Part shown: positions 1 to 6,900 of the stretch, one piece after another
Layout of the letters: every line of letters begins with the position of its first letter
Numbering within the stretch: position 1 is the first letter of the stretch
From: an uncultured Clostridia bacterium
GTDB taxonomy: Bacteria; Bacillota; Clostridia; TANB77; CAG-508
Assembly (NCBI GenBank): GCA_948857205.1
Contig: CAQPRV010000036.1
Location: 1 to 11,959 of the forward strand
Direction: 5' to 3'
DNA: 11,959 nucleotides
Notes under the pieces: generated by a model
What the model saw: the letters and a program-made list of their open reading frames with translations, nothing else
Databases searched by the model: none
What the model was told of the DNA's origin: nothing
Translations under genes and position numbers: made by a program

Positions 1-1
1 T

Positions 2-75
2 AAAAACACCTTCTTTCGTAAATATTGAGTTTGTTTTTTTGTCATCAATATTTTACCAAAGTTGGTGTTTTTTTT
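2..75 (+). terminator. Long imperfect hairpin ending in a T run
   Basis: Outer arms AAAAACACC (2-10) and GGTGTTTTT (64-72) pair perfectly. Inside them CTTT (13-16) pairs with AAAG (58-61), GTA (18-20) with TAC (54-56), and AATATTGA (21-28) with TCAATATT (45-52), leaving a 16-base loop and a few mismatches and one bulged T. The right arm runs into eight T (68-75). This fits an intrinsic terminator for a gene left of the window. Because the left arm begins with five A, it could also stop transcription from the other strand. The stem is longer than most terminators. Confidence 0.65.
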
Positions 76-125
76 CAATTCTTCCTTTTTTCTAAAAACT
101 GTCGGGTAATAAGACATAAGATAAT

Positions 126-299
126 GGAGGTATGTATGAAAATAACAAAGGAGAAAAATCGGAATTACATTAATAGCACTTGCTATTAGTAGGAAATGCG
201 TTCGATATGAGGAAAGAGCTTGAAAGCCATGTGAGAGAAGAGAAAAAGAGAGAAAAGTTTAGCCGAGTTGAAGTAAAAGTTTACATGAATATGGTGTAA
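126..299 (+). pseudogene. Probable remnant of a small gene, frames broken
   Basis: A good ribosome binding site (GGAGG, 126-130) precedes ATG 136, but that frame stops after 17 codons at 187-189. The next frame reads a hydrophobic stretch, GITLIALAI (161-187), and a third frame runs open from 177 to the stop at 297-299. That third frame ends in a highly charged, basic segment (…MRKELESHVREEKK…). Joined by two +1 shifts, these would make a protein of roughly 55 residues: a short membrane-like helix, then a charged tail. I do not recognise the family. It could be a decayed gene, a gene with two base-insertion errors, or non-coding. An alternative start at ATG 207 would give 30 codons but has only a weak, distant AGGA. 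Confidence 0.3.
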
Positions 300-326
300 A
301 ATTGATAAAAAAATCAAAAAGTAGAA

Positions 327-361
327 TTGTTATCTTAAAAAAATTGTAATAACATTATAGT
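327..361 (+). promoter_or_regulatory. AT-rich promoter-like stretch before the 47-aa gene
   Basis: TTGTTA (327-332) and TAACAT (350-355) are 17 bases apart, each matching four of six consensus sigma-A positions. TATAGT (356-361) is a better -10 but lacks a well-spaced -35. The stretch sits 28 bases or more upstream of the ATG at 389. It is the only plausible promoter position before the first gene group, but the match is weak. Confidence 0.3.
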
Positions 362-388
362 ATAAAAAATGAAAAGGAGCGATTCTAT

Positions 389-532
389 ATGAAAAAAATA
401 AAAGCAAAATTAAGTGCTAGAGATGAAAAGTTAATTATACAAGCATTAGTCGAAAAGAGAAATAATCAGCTAAAACAAAATAGACCAACAGAGCCAATAA
501 ATGAATTACTAATAAAACTAATCGAAAATTAA
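389..532 (+). CDS. Small hypothetical protein, 47 aa
   Basis: The start is ATG 389, 9 bases after a strong AAAAGGAG (372-379), and the frame ends at TAA 530-532. The product is basic at the N-terminus (MKKIKAKLSARDEK) and then looks like two amphipathic helices separated by a proline turn (NRPTEP), ending in a Leu/Ile-rich helix. It has no Cys and no membrane segment. The size and helix-turn-helix-like layout would suit a small DNA-binding or partner protein of a mobile element, but I do not recognise the family and infer no function. It is followed 10 bases later by an intrinsic terminator. It was probably missed by length cut-offs; the SD and terminator make it credible. Confidence 0.65.
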   Translation: MKKIKAKLSARDEKLIIQALVEKRNNQLKQNRPTEPINELLIKLIEN

Positions 533-542
533 ATACATAACT

Positions 543-571
543 AAAAAGTCAATCAAAGATTGGCTTTTTTT
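543..571 (+). terminator. Intrinsic terminator / attenuator hairpin
   Basis: Arms AAAAAGTCAATC (543-554) and GATTGGCTTTTT (558-569) pair over 12 bp with one G-T wobble and a 3-base loop, followed by T to 571. Only 14 bases separate it from the ribosome binding site of the next gene (586-592), so no promoter fits between them. Confidence 0.85.
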
Positions 572-600
572 AGTGGAAAAAATATAAGGAGGGAGAAAAT

Positions 601-900
601 TTGAAAAATCAAGAAGCAATAGATTATCTAAACAATTTGCAGCAAGGAATGTTTTGTACTGTCAATATACCAATATGTAATGACAAAGAAAAAATACCGA
701 TTACTGTTATGTATATGGGCAAAGACAAAGACGGCAGATATAATTTTATTGATACAGGTAGATTCATAATGAGTAAAGAGTTTATTGAAAATAAGGCTAT
801 TTCAATAGATAAGAGTTTTGATGAAGATAAAGCTTTTGAGATATACTCTAAAGTTCGTATGCAACCTAATAAAAATAAGAATAAAGAAAGGGCAAGGTAA
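601..900 (+). CDS. Hypothetical protein, 99 aa
   Basis: Starts at TTG 601, 8 bases after a perfect AAGGAGG (586-592); TAA at 898-900. The product is a small soluble protein. Its N-terminal helix (NQEAIDYLNNLQQG) is followed by what looks like a small beta-sheet domain (MFCTVNIPI…KIPITVMYMGKD…YNFIDTGRFIMS), then a charged helix and a basic tail rich in Lys, Asn and Arg (residues about 85-99). It has no signal peptide or membrane helix. The next gene starts 4 bases after its stop, so the two are probably translated together. I do not recognise the family; position ahead of parA in an ICE-like module is the only functional hint. Confidence 0.8.
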   Translation: MKNQEAIDYLNNLQQGMFCTVNIPICNDKEKIPITVMYMGKDKDGRYNFIDTGRFIMSKEFIENKAISIDKSFDEDKAFEIYSKVRMQPNKNKNKERAR

Positions 901-904
901 AACA

Positions 905-1252
905 ATGAAAGATAATCAAGTATTAGAATATCATGAAAAACAACAATTTAATAGTGAAAATTTACAACAATATGATAATGAGGGACAAAGATACTTTTTG
1001 GCTTATTTATTAAGAAAAGGTTATAACTTAGAAATAAAAGAGAGCAAAATAATTTTCAAAGATATAACATCTGAAGAAAAAGTAAAAGAAATGATAGAAC
1101 ACTATAACAATGATAGTAGAATAGATAACCTTAATATTAAAAGACAATCTATAAGAGAAGCAAGAGCGATAGGATTAGAAGAATATAGCCAAATGGTAGA
1201 TAAAAAATTGAGGAGTTTGAATCAAAAGGAAAGGGAAAAAACAGAGAGATAA
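905..1252 (+). CDS. Hypothetical protein, 115 aa
   Basis: The chosen start is ATG 905, 7 bases after AAGG (894-897). The frame is open further upstream to 818, but that would overlap the preceding gene and has no ribosome binding site. The protein is very polar and charged. It begins with a Gln/Asn/Glu-rich segment (about residues 1-25), then a compact segment containing RYFLAYLLRKGYNLEI (about 29-44), then Lys/Glu-rich helices ending in an Arg/Lys/Glu tail. No membrane segment or known motif is seen. It is the second gene of a two-gene unit with 601-900 and ends just before a terminator-like hairpin. Family not recognised. Confidence 0.8.
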   Translation: MKDNQVLEYHEKQQFNSENLQQYDNEGQRYFLAYLLRKGYNLEIKESKIIFKDITSEEKVKEMIEHYNNDSRIDNLNIKRQSIREARAIGLEEYSQMVDKKLRSLNQKEREKTER

Positions 1253-1259
1253 TTTTTAT

Positions 1260-1292
1260 AAACAAGTCGACCTAGGTTGATTTGTTTTTTTT
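1260..1292 (+). terminator. Intrinsic terminator after the two small genes
   Basis: Arms 1260-1271 and 1276-1287 pair over 12 bp (two G-T pairs) around a CTAG loop, followed by T through 1292. This is a strong terminator shape. It lies 35 bases before the parA ribosome binding site. Confidence 0.85.
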
Positions 1293-1296
1293 ACAT

Positions 1297-1323
1297 AGTC
1301 ATCATTATTGATGGCTGATTTTT
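1297..1323 (+). terminator. Second hairpin, tandem with the first, before parA
   Basis: AGTCATCA (1297-1304) pairs with TGATGGCT (1309-1316) around TTAT, with one wobble, followed by GATTTTT (1317-1323). It resembles the 543-571 hairpin in its AGTC…GGCT arms. It could be a second terminator, an attenuator, or an operator for ParA/ParB autoregulation. Confidence 0.55.
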
Positions 1324-1341
1324 ATGAAAGGAGGGTAAAAA

Positions 1342-2164
1342 GTGTCAAAGTGTAAAGTAATTGCCATAGCTAATCAAAAACGGTGGAGTAGGAAAAACAA
1401 CTACAACAGCTAATTTGGGAAATGGGCTAGCTAGAAAGGGGAAAAAGGTATTACTAATAGATTTAGATCCACAAGGAGATTTGACAACATCATTGGGGTA
1501 CAAAAATCAAGACAACATGGAGATAACAATAAAAAATATTATGGAGAAAGTAATACAGGAAAAGCCTATAAGCAAGAATGAAGGAATACTACAAAATGCA
1601 GAAGGTGTAAATTTAATGCCTGCTAATATTGAATTAGAAGCACTAGATATATCGCTAGTTAAATATATAAACAAAGAAAATATATTGAAACAATACATTG
1701 ATAATGTTAAAGAAGATTATGATTATATCTTAATTGATTGTAGACCTTCATTAGGACTTCTTACAATAAACGCACTTGCAACAGCTGATAGTGTAATTAT
1801 TCCAGTTCAAGCTCAATACTTACCTCTTAAAGGAATGACACAGTTAATACAAACAATAGATAAAACGAGAGTACAGATAAATCCAAGACTAAAAATAGAT
1901 GGAATATTATTGACCATTGCAGATATGAAAACAAATTTAGCAAAGACAACAATAGAAACATTAAGAAATAGTTATGGAAGCAGAATAAAGATATACAACA
2001 CAGTAATTCCTATGGGAGTAAAAGCAGCCGAAAGTACGATAGAGGGCAAGAGTATATATGCTTATGACAAGAAAAGTAAGCCAGCAGTAGCTTATGAAAA
2101 TTTTACGGAGGAGGTGTTGAAAAATAGCGAAAAGACCAGAGATAGAACTACCCAGTGTAGATGA
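1342..2164 (+). CDS. parA: ParA-family partition ATPase, frameshifted at Walker A
   Basis: MinD/ParA-type (SIMIBI) ATPase, which with ParB would segregate or stabilise the element. GTG 1342 lies 6 bases after AAAGGAGGG (1327-1335). The first frame reads MSKCKVIAIANQK and then goes wrong at 1381; it stops at 1411-1413. In the +1 frame from 1382 the deviant Walker A resumes as GGVGKTTTT. Dropping the C at 1381 restores KGGVGKTT (about residues 13-20), Walker A' LLIDLDPQGD (about 37-46) and Walker B YILIDCRPS (about 128-136), giving 273 aa, normal for the family. As written the gene is broken: a downstream TTG (1415) would give 249 aa without the P-loop. Causes could be a real mutation, a one-base sequence error, or +1 frameshifting at AAA-CGG. 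The C-terminus overlaps the start of parB. Family assignment is very sure; activity is not. Confidence 0.9.
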
Positions 2165-3050
2165 GTTACTAAAATTTAGCACAAATAAAGGAAAAGCTGA
2201 AACAGTAGTAATATTAAATCCATACGATATTACAGATTTTCCAGATCATCCATTTAAAATAACAGACAATGAAGAAATGGACAATATGGTAGAAAGCATA
2301 AAAGAAATAGGTGTAAAAGTGCCAATTTTAGTAAGACCAAAACAAAATGGTGGCTATGAAATGGTAGCAGGACACAGAAGAAATTATGCAACAAAAAAGG
2401 CAGGATTAGATGGAATACCTGCTATTGTTAGAGAAATGACAGATGAAGAAGCTACTATTATAATGGTAGATAGCAACATACAAAGAGAAAAAGTATTACC
2501 ATCAGAAAAGGCATTTGCTTATAAAATGAAGCTAGAAGCTATAAAAAGACAAGCAGGAAGACCAAAAAAGGAAAATTCCCGACAAGTTGTCGGAAATTAT
2601 GAAAGTGCAGATTTAGTTGGCAAAGACAATGGAGAAAGTGGCAGACAAGTTCAAAGATATATAAGGCTAACAGAACTGATACAAGAATTATTAGACATGG
2701 TGGATATAGGTAAAATATCTTTTAGCCCAGCTGTTGAAATTTCCTATTTGTCTAAAGAAGAACAAAATCTATTATTATGCTATATAAAAAAATATGATGC
2801 AACACCCTCACAATCACAAGCAATATATTTAAAAAAGTTAAGTCAAGAGGGAAAACTTACAACAGATAAATTGGAAGAAATAATGTCAGCAGAAAAACCA
2901 AATCAAAAGCCAAAATATAATATACATTATGATAGGTTTGAAAAATACCTGCCTAGAGATGTAGTAACAGAGAAAGAAGTGGAAGATTTCCTTTTTAAAT
3001 GTGTAGAAGAACATCACAGAAGATTAAAACAAAGACAAATGGCTAGATAA
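2124..3050 (+). CDS. parB: ParB-family partition protein (probable ATA start)
   Basis: ParB/Spo0J-type CTP-binding DNA-clamp protein, partner of ParA. The frame is open from 2121. It begins K-R-P-E-I-E-L-P-S-V-D-E-L, typical of ICE ParB N-termini, so the real start is upstream of the first in-frame ATG (2277). The only well-placed codon is ATA 2124-2126, 9 bases after GGAGGAGG (2107-2114) and overlapping parA; it would give 308 aa. From 2277 the protein would lose 51 residues. Visible motifs are the CTP-binding GHRRNYA (about residues 83-89), the box NIQREKVLPSEKA (about 118-130) and a helix-turn-helix region ending VQRYIRL (about 159-186). The C-terminus is basic. A 25-base near-perfect palindrome lies inside the gene (2574-2598). 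An ATA start would be weak; an ancestral ATG that mutated is likely. Family very sure, start moderately sure. Confidence 0.9.
   Translation: MAKRPEIELPSVDELLKFSTNKGKAETVVILNPYDITDFPDHPFKITDNEEMDNMVESIKEIGVKVPILVRPKQNGGYEMVAGHRRNYATKKAGLDGIPAIVREMTDEEATIIMVDSNIQREKVLPSEKAFAYKMKLEAIKRQAGRPKKENSRQVVGNYESADLVGKDNGESGRQVQRYIRLTELIQELLDMVDIGKISFSPAVEISYLSKEEQNLLLCYIKKYDATPSQSQAIYLKKLSQEGKLTTDKLEEIMSAEKPNQKPKYNIHYDRFEKYLPRDVVTEKEVEDFLFKCVEEHHRRLKQRQMAR
2574..2598. repeat. Palindrome inside parB
   Basis: Perfect arms CCGACAA (2579-2585) and TTGTCGG (2587-2593) surround a single G. They extend to 12-base arms (2574-2585 and 2587-2598) with one mismatch. It stands out as G+C-rich in an AT-rich gene. 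It could be a ParB-binding (parS-like) or operator site, or a by-product of codons for a conserved linker. It does not resemble the chromosomal parS palindrome. Confidence 0.45.
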
Positions 3051-3095
3051 TTTGTGTGGGAGTACAAAATAATAATAATATTTTAATTTGTATAT

Positions 3096-3124
3096 TTGAA
3101 AGTAACTAAACATTGTAGTAAAAT
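3096..3124 (+). promoter_or_regulatory. Sigma-A-type promoter for the anchored Cys-domain protein
   Basis: TTGAAA (3096-3101) and TAAAAT (3119-3124) each match five of six consensus bases and are exactly 17 bases apart. The gene's ribosome binding site follows at 3133-3138. This is the clearest promoter in the window. It would start a transcript for the surface-protein cargo independent of parAB. Confidence 0.7.
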
Positions 3125-3148
3125 AAAGAAAAAAGGAGATGTTTGGTT

Positions 3149-3874
3149 ATGAGTAAAAATAAGAAAATTGTTATTTTAATTACAATATTAGTTATAATAG
3201 TATTAGGAATTGCAGGAATATTCATATATAAGAATAGGAAAGTTGATAATATTGTTATTGGGGAAAACAATAAAAATCAAATGCAAGAGAATAATGAGTC
3301 AGCAAATATAATAAATAATGAAAATATTATTGAGAATACAGTAGAAAACAATGTAGAGCAAAGTAATACTGTTGAAGATAATACAACATCACAAAATCAA
3401 GCAGTAGAAGAAAGTAAAACAGTAGAAACTACACAGCCAGTTCAAGAAAAAAATGTAAAGACATCAGCTAAAAAAGAAAATAATAAAACTACAACAACAA
3501 GTAAACAGCAAACAACACAAGAAAAAACACCATCACAACCTCAAAAAAGTGAGCAAAGTTCTAAAAGTGAACAAACAACAACACCAGTAAAAAATAATGA
3601 TAGTAGTTATAAAGAGCAAGAAGTTCAAATTGCACCAAAGACAGAATGCAAAGGGAATAATCATAAAGTAGGTGCAGGAAATACTGGCAAATGGTTTGAA
3701 ACACAAGAACAAGCAGCTGCATATTTCAAAACAGAAATAGCAAAGTGGGGAAAGCAATGGGAGAATTTTGAAATAACAGATGAAGAATATCATAAAAATT
3801 GCCCTTACGGGTACGAAGTTTGGACTTGTCCTCAGTGTCAAAAATGGACAGTAAACTTCTATTATAATAAATAA
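3149..3874 (+). CDS. Membrane-anchored protein with Cys-rich C-terminal domain, 241 aa
   Basis: ATG 3149 is 10 bases after AAGGAG (3133-3138); an in-frame TTG at 3143 is too close to that site. After a short basic N-terminus there is one membrane helix (about residues 7-27, IVILITILVIIVLGIAGIFI). A long Asn/Glu/Thr/Gln/Ser/Lys-rich linker without predicted fold follows (about 32-165), and then a compact domain (about 167-241) with GNTGKWF, ITDEEY, NCPYGYE and WTCPQC. Cysteines at about 167, 218, 227 and 230 plus His 172 could bind zinc or form disulphides. A similar GNTGKWF…CPYGYE…C..C domain is, from memory, seen at the ends of clostridial cell-surface proteins, without known function. The likely topology is N-inside with the linker spanning the wall. 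It precedes a sortase-anchored adhesin, so a surface role is likely. Function unknown. Confidence 0.8.
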   Translation: MSKNKKIVILITILVIIVLGIAGIFIYKNRKVDNIVIGENNKNQMQENNESANIINNENIIENTVENNVEQSNTVEDNTTSQNQAVEESKTVETTQPVQEKNVKTSAKKENNKTTTTSKQQTTQEKTPSQPQKSEQSSKSEQTTTPVKNNDSSYKEQEVQIAPKTECKGNNHKVGAGNTGKWFETQEQAAAYFKTEIAKWGKQWENFEITDEEYHKNCPYGYEVWTCPQCQKWTVNFYYNK

Positions 3875-3895
3875 CAAAATAATAATATTTGATTT

Positions 3896-3927
3896 AAGAA
3901 CAGGTTATAAAGACTTGTTCTTTTTTT
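3896..3927 (+). terminator. Intrinsic terminator between the two surface genes
   Basis: AAGAACAGGT (3896-3905) pairs with ACTTGTTCTT (3913-3922) over 10 bp, with one wobble and a 7-base loop, followed by T to 3927. The next ribosome binding site (3933-3940) begins only 5 bases later, so the adhesin has no room for its own promoter after this hairpin. Confidence 0.85.
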
Positions 3928-3948
3928 CGTTAAAAGGAGGAAAATTTA

Positions 3949-6900
3949 ATGTTAAAAGCAAAGAAGTTAAAGAAAGTTATAGCTTTAATGTTTATAGCAA
4001 TCACATTGTTAAGCACAGCACAACCTATTTTTGCAGTAACAGATAGTGGTAGTGGAAAATGGACAGCAGGACAATGGGATTCTAATATTTACACAACAGA
4101 TAATAAGTCAGATTTAGGAATGCTTATGAGAAGATTAGTAAATACCACAACAGGAGAAAAAATCACAGTATTTTGTGCAGAACATGGTGTAAATTCACAA
4201 ACAGGAACAGTAGAAACAGGAACACATAATACACCAACAGATCCTAAAGTAAAAAGAGCTTGTAAAGTAGCTTTCTTTGGGTGGTATCAAAAATATGGTA
4301 ATTATTGCATTGATGGTGGAATAATGGCAGCAGATATGAACTCAAGAAAAATGGACTATGTATTCACACAACAAATGGTATGGTCAACATTAGGACAAAG
4401 TAATGCTACTTTTAGAAATGCAAGTATTCAAAGCCAATATGAAGCATTTAAAGCAGATATAAATGCAAAAATTGATAATATGGAAAGAAAACCAAGTTTT
4501 TGTAGCGAAACAATAACAGTTGAAGTAGGACAAACAAAAACACTTACAGATTCTAATAATGTGTTAGGACAATATGTTAGTTTTGATAAAACAGTAGATG
4601 GGATAAGAATAACACATAACAAAGGAGAAAATACATTAAATGTTACAGCAAATGAAGATTGCACAAAGGAAGCAATAAGAATATCAGAAAATACAATGTT
4701 TGATTGGGGTGTTATCAAAGAAGAAACACATAACCAACATTCAACAGTATATTTCACTTTTAGAGATGGAGTACAAAATCAATTATACTCTTTGAATTAC
4801 AATGATCCTGTAACTATGTCTTTAAGTTTCAAAATAAATCTTTTAGGAAATTTAGAGTTAAGTAAACTAAACACAAATGGAGATTTAGTTGACGGAGCAA
4901 TATTTAATGTAACAGGAGAAAATGGATTTAATCGTGATGTAACAGTAACAAATGGAAAAATCAAGTTAGAAAAATTAAGAAAAGGAACTTACTATATAAA
5001 AGAAAAATCAAGCCCAACAGGTTATTTACTAAATACAGAAACTTATACAGCAGAAGTAAAACCTAATCAAACAACAGAGCAAGCAATAGTAAACACAGAG
5101 CCAACAGCAGAAATTACAGTAACAAAGACAAATACAAATGGAGATAAAGTACAAGGAGCAAAATTTCAAATAATTGCTAATGAAGATATATACAATGTTG
5201 CCAGAACAGTAAAACACCACTCAAAAGGAGATGTAGTAGCAACTATTACAACCAATAGTGTAGGAGTTGCAAGCAAATCAAATTTGCCACTTGGAAAATA
5301 TAAAATTAAGGAAATTGAAGTGCCAACAGGTTACTTATTAAATACTGAACAAAAGGAAGTTACTTTAAGATATAAAGACCAAAACACAAATGTTATATTT
5401 GGAAGTGTTACAGTAGAAAATACAGAGCCAACAGGAAATTTAATTATTGAAAAGACAGATAAAGAAACAGGAAATAAAAATAGAGTAGATAAAAAGTCAC
5501 ATCACGGAGATGCAACACTTAAAGGAACTGAATATACTTTATATGCAAAAGAAAGAATAACAAATGTTGCAGGAACAATAAAATATTTTGATAAAGATGA
5601 ACAAATTGCAACATTTACTTTCAATGAGTATGGAGTAGCTAGTATAAAAATAACAAATAATAATACACCTGCAAAAATAAGTGTAGAGGGAACAAAATTA
5701 ACAGGACTACCAATGGGAAAATATTATGCAAAAGAAACCATAGTACCAACAGGTTATATGCCAGATACAAAAGTGTATGATTATACATTTTCATACAGAG
5801 ATATGAATACAAAGGTTATAGAAGTAGCAGGAACAGTTACAAATACAGTAGAAAAAGCACCTTTTGAAGTAATCAAGGTTAGCACAAATGAAAATGCAAC
5901 AGCAGAAACAGTAGCAAATGCAGAATTTACAGCAATACTTTCAAAATATGTTGACTATTACGGAAGTTTTGATGAAGCAAAGAAACATTTAAGCGAGTTT
6001 GCAACAGATGAATATTCAATATTTAGAACAGGAACTAATGGACACGGAATTTCTGGACTTTTAGCTTATGGAGAATATACAGTAAATGAAACTTATACAC
6101 CATCTCCAGAGATAACAACAGTTGAACAATTCTATGTAACAATAGATAAAGACAGTAAAACACCAGTTAAAGAACTTGTTGAAAATGATTTGCCATTTGA
6201 GGCATATATAAAAATGCAAAAACAAGATAAAAAGACAGGAAAATTTGTAACTTATTCTAATGCAACATTTGAATTATATAGATTAAATGAAGATACAAAC
6301 AAATGGGAACAAGTACAATGTAAAATTAGCGATAAATATTATAAAACTTGGACTACAAACAGCGAGGGAGTTGCAAAAACAGAAACAAAGTTAGAAGCAG
6401 GAAAGTATAAATTAACTGAAATAAAAATTCCAACAGGATTTATACAATTAGATGAAGAATTAACTTTTAAAGTAGATAACAGAAACTCTACACTAAATTA
6501 TGATAAAGACTGGGATGCTTGGATTACAGTAACAGTAAAAAATGAGCAACCAACAGGAACACTAAAATTAAATAAAAAAGTAGCATTAAGAGAAGATATG
6601 GACAAAACAATGATAAAAGATATTGACTTTACAAAAATATCTTTTGAATTAGTAGCAGATGAAAAAATAATTGATTATGCTGACGGATCTACTATATATG
6701 AAAAAGGAAAAGTAGTAGGAAAATATAATTTAAAAGCTGATGGAACATTAACAGTTTCAAATTTACCAATGGGCAAATATCACTTAAAAGAACTAACAAC
6801 AATAGATGGAGCAGTATTAGATAAAACAGAATACGAAGTAATATTTGAACAAAAAGATACAGTAACAAAAGAATATGTTGTAGAGAAAGATATTGAAAAT

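Noticed and set aside
1..117. Minus-strand open frame running off the left edge (begins MSYYPTVFRKK)
   Set aside because: No Shine-Dalgarno precedes the ATG, and most of it is made of the two arms of the long hairpin, so the openness is probably a by-product of AT-rich palindrome sequence.
161..187. GITLIALAI resembling the hydrophobic start of a clostridial type IV prepilin
   Set aside because: The frame stops upstream at 143-145, the hydrophobic stretch is too short, and it is followed at once by charged residues and a stop, so a pilin call is not supported.
818..904. Upstream extension of the 115-aa gene
   Set aside because: It would overlap the previous gene by 83 bases without a ribosome binding site; ATG 905 has AAGG at the right distance.
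3065..3890. Similar CAAAATAATAATA-type stretches on both sides of the 3149-3874 gene, like flanking direct repeats
   Set aside because: They are low-complexity AT strings of different length and are not convincing as insertion footprints.
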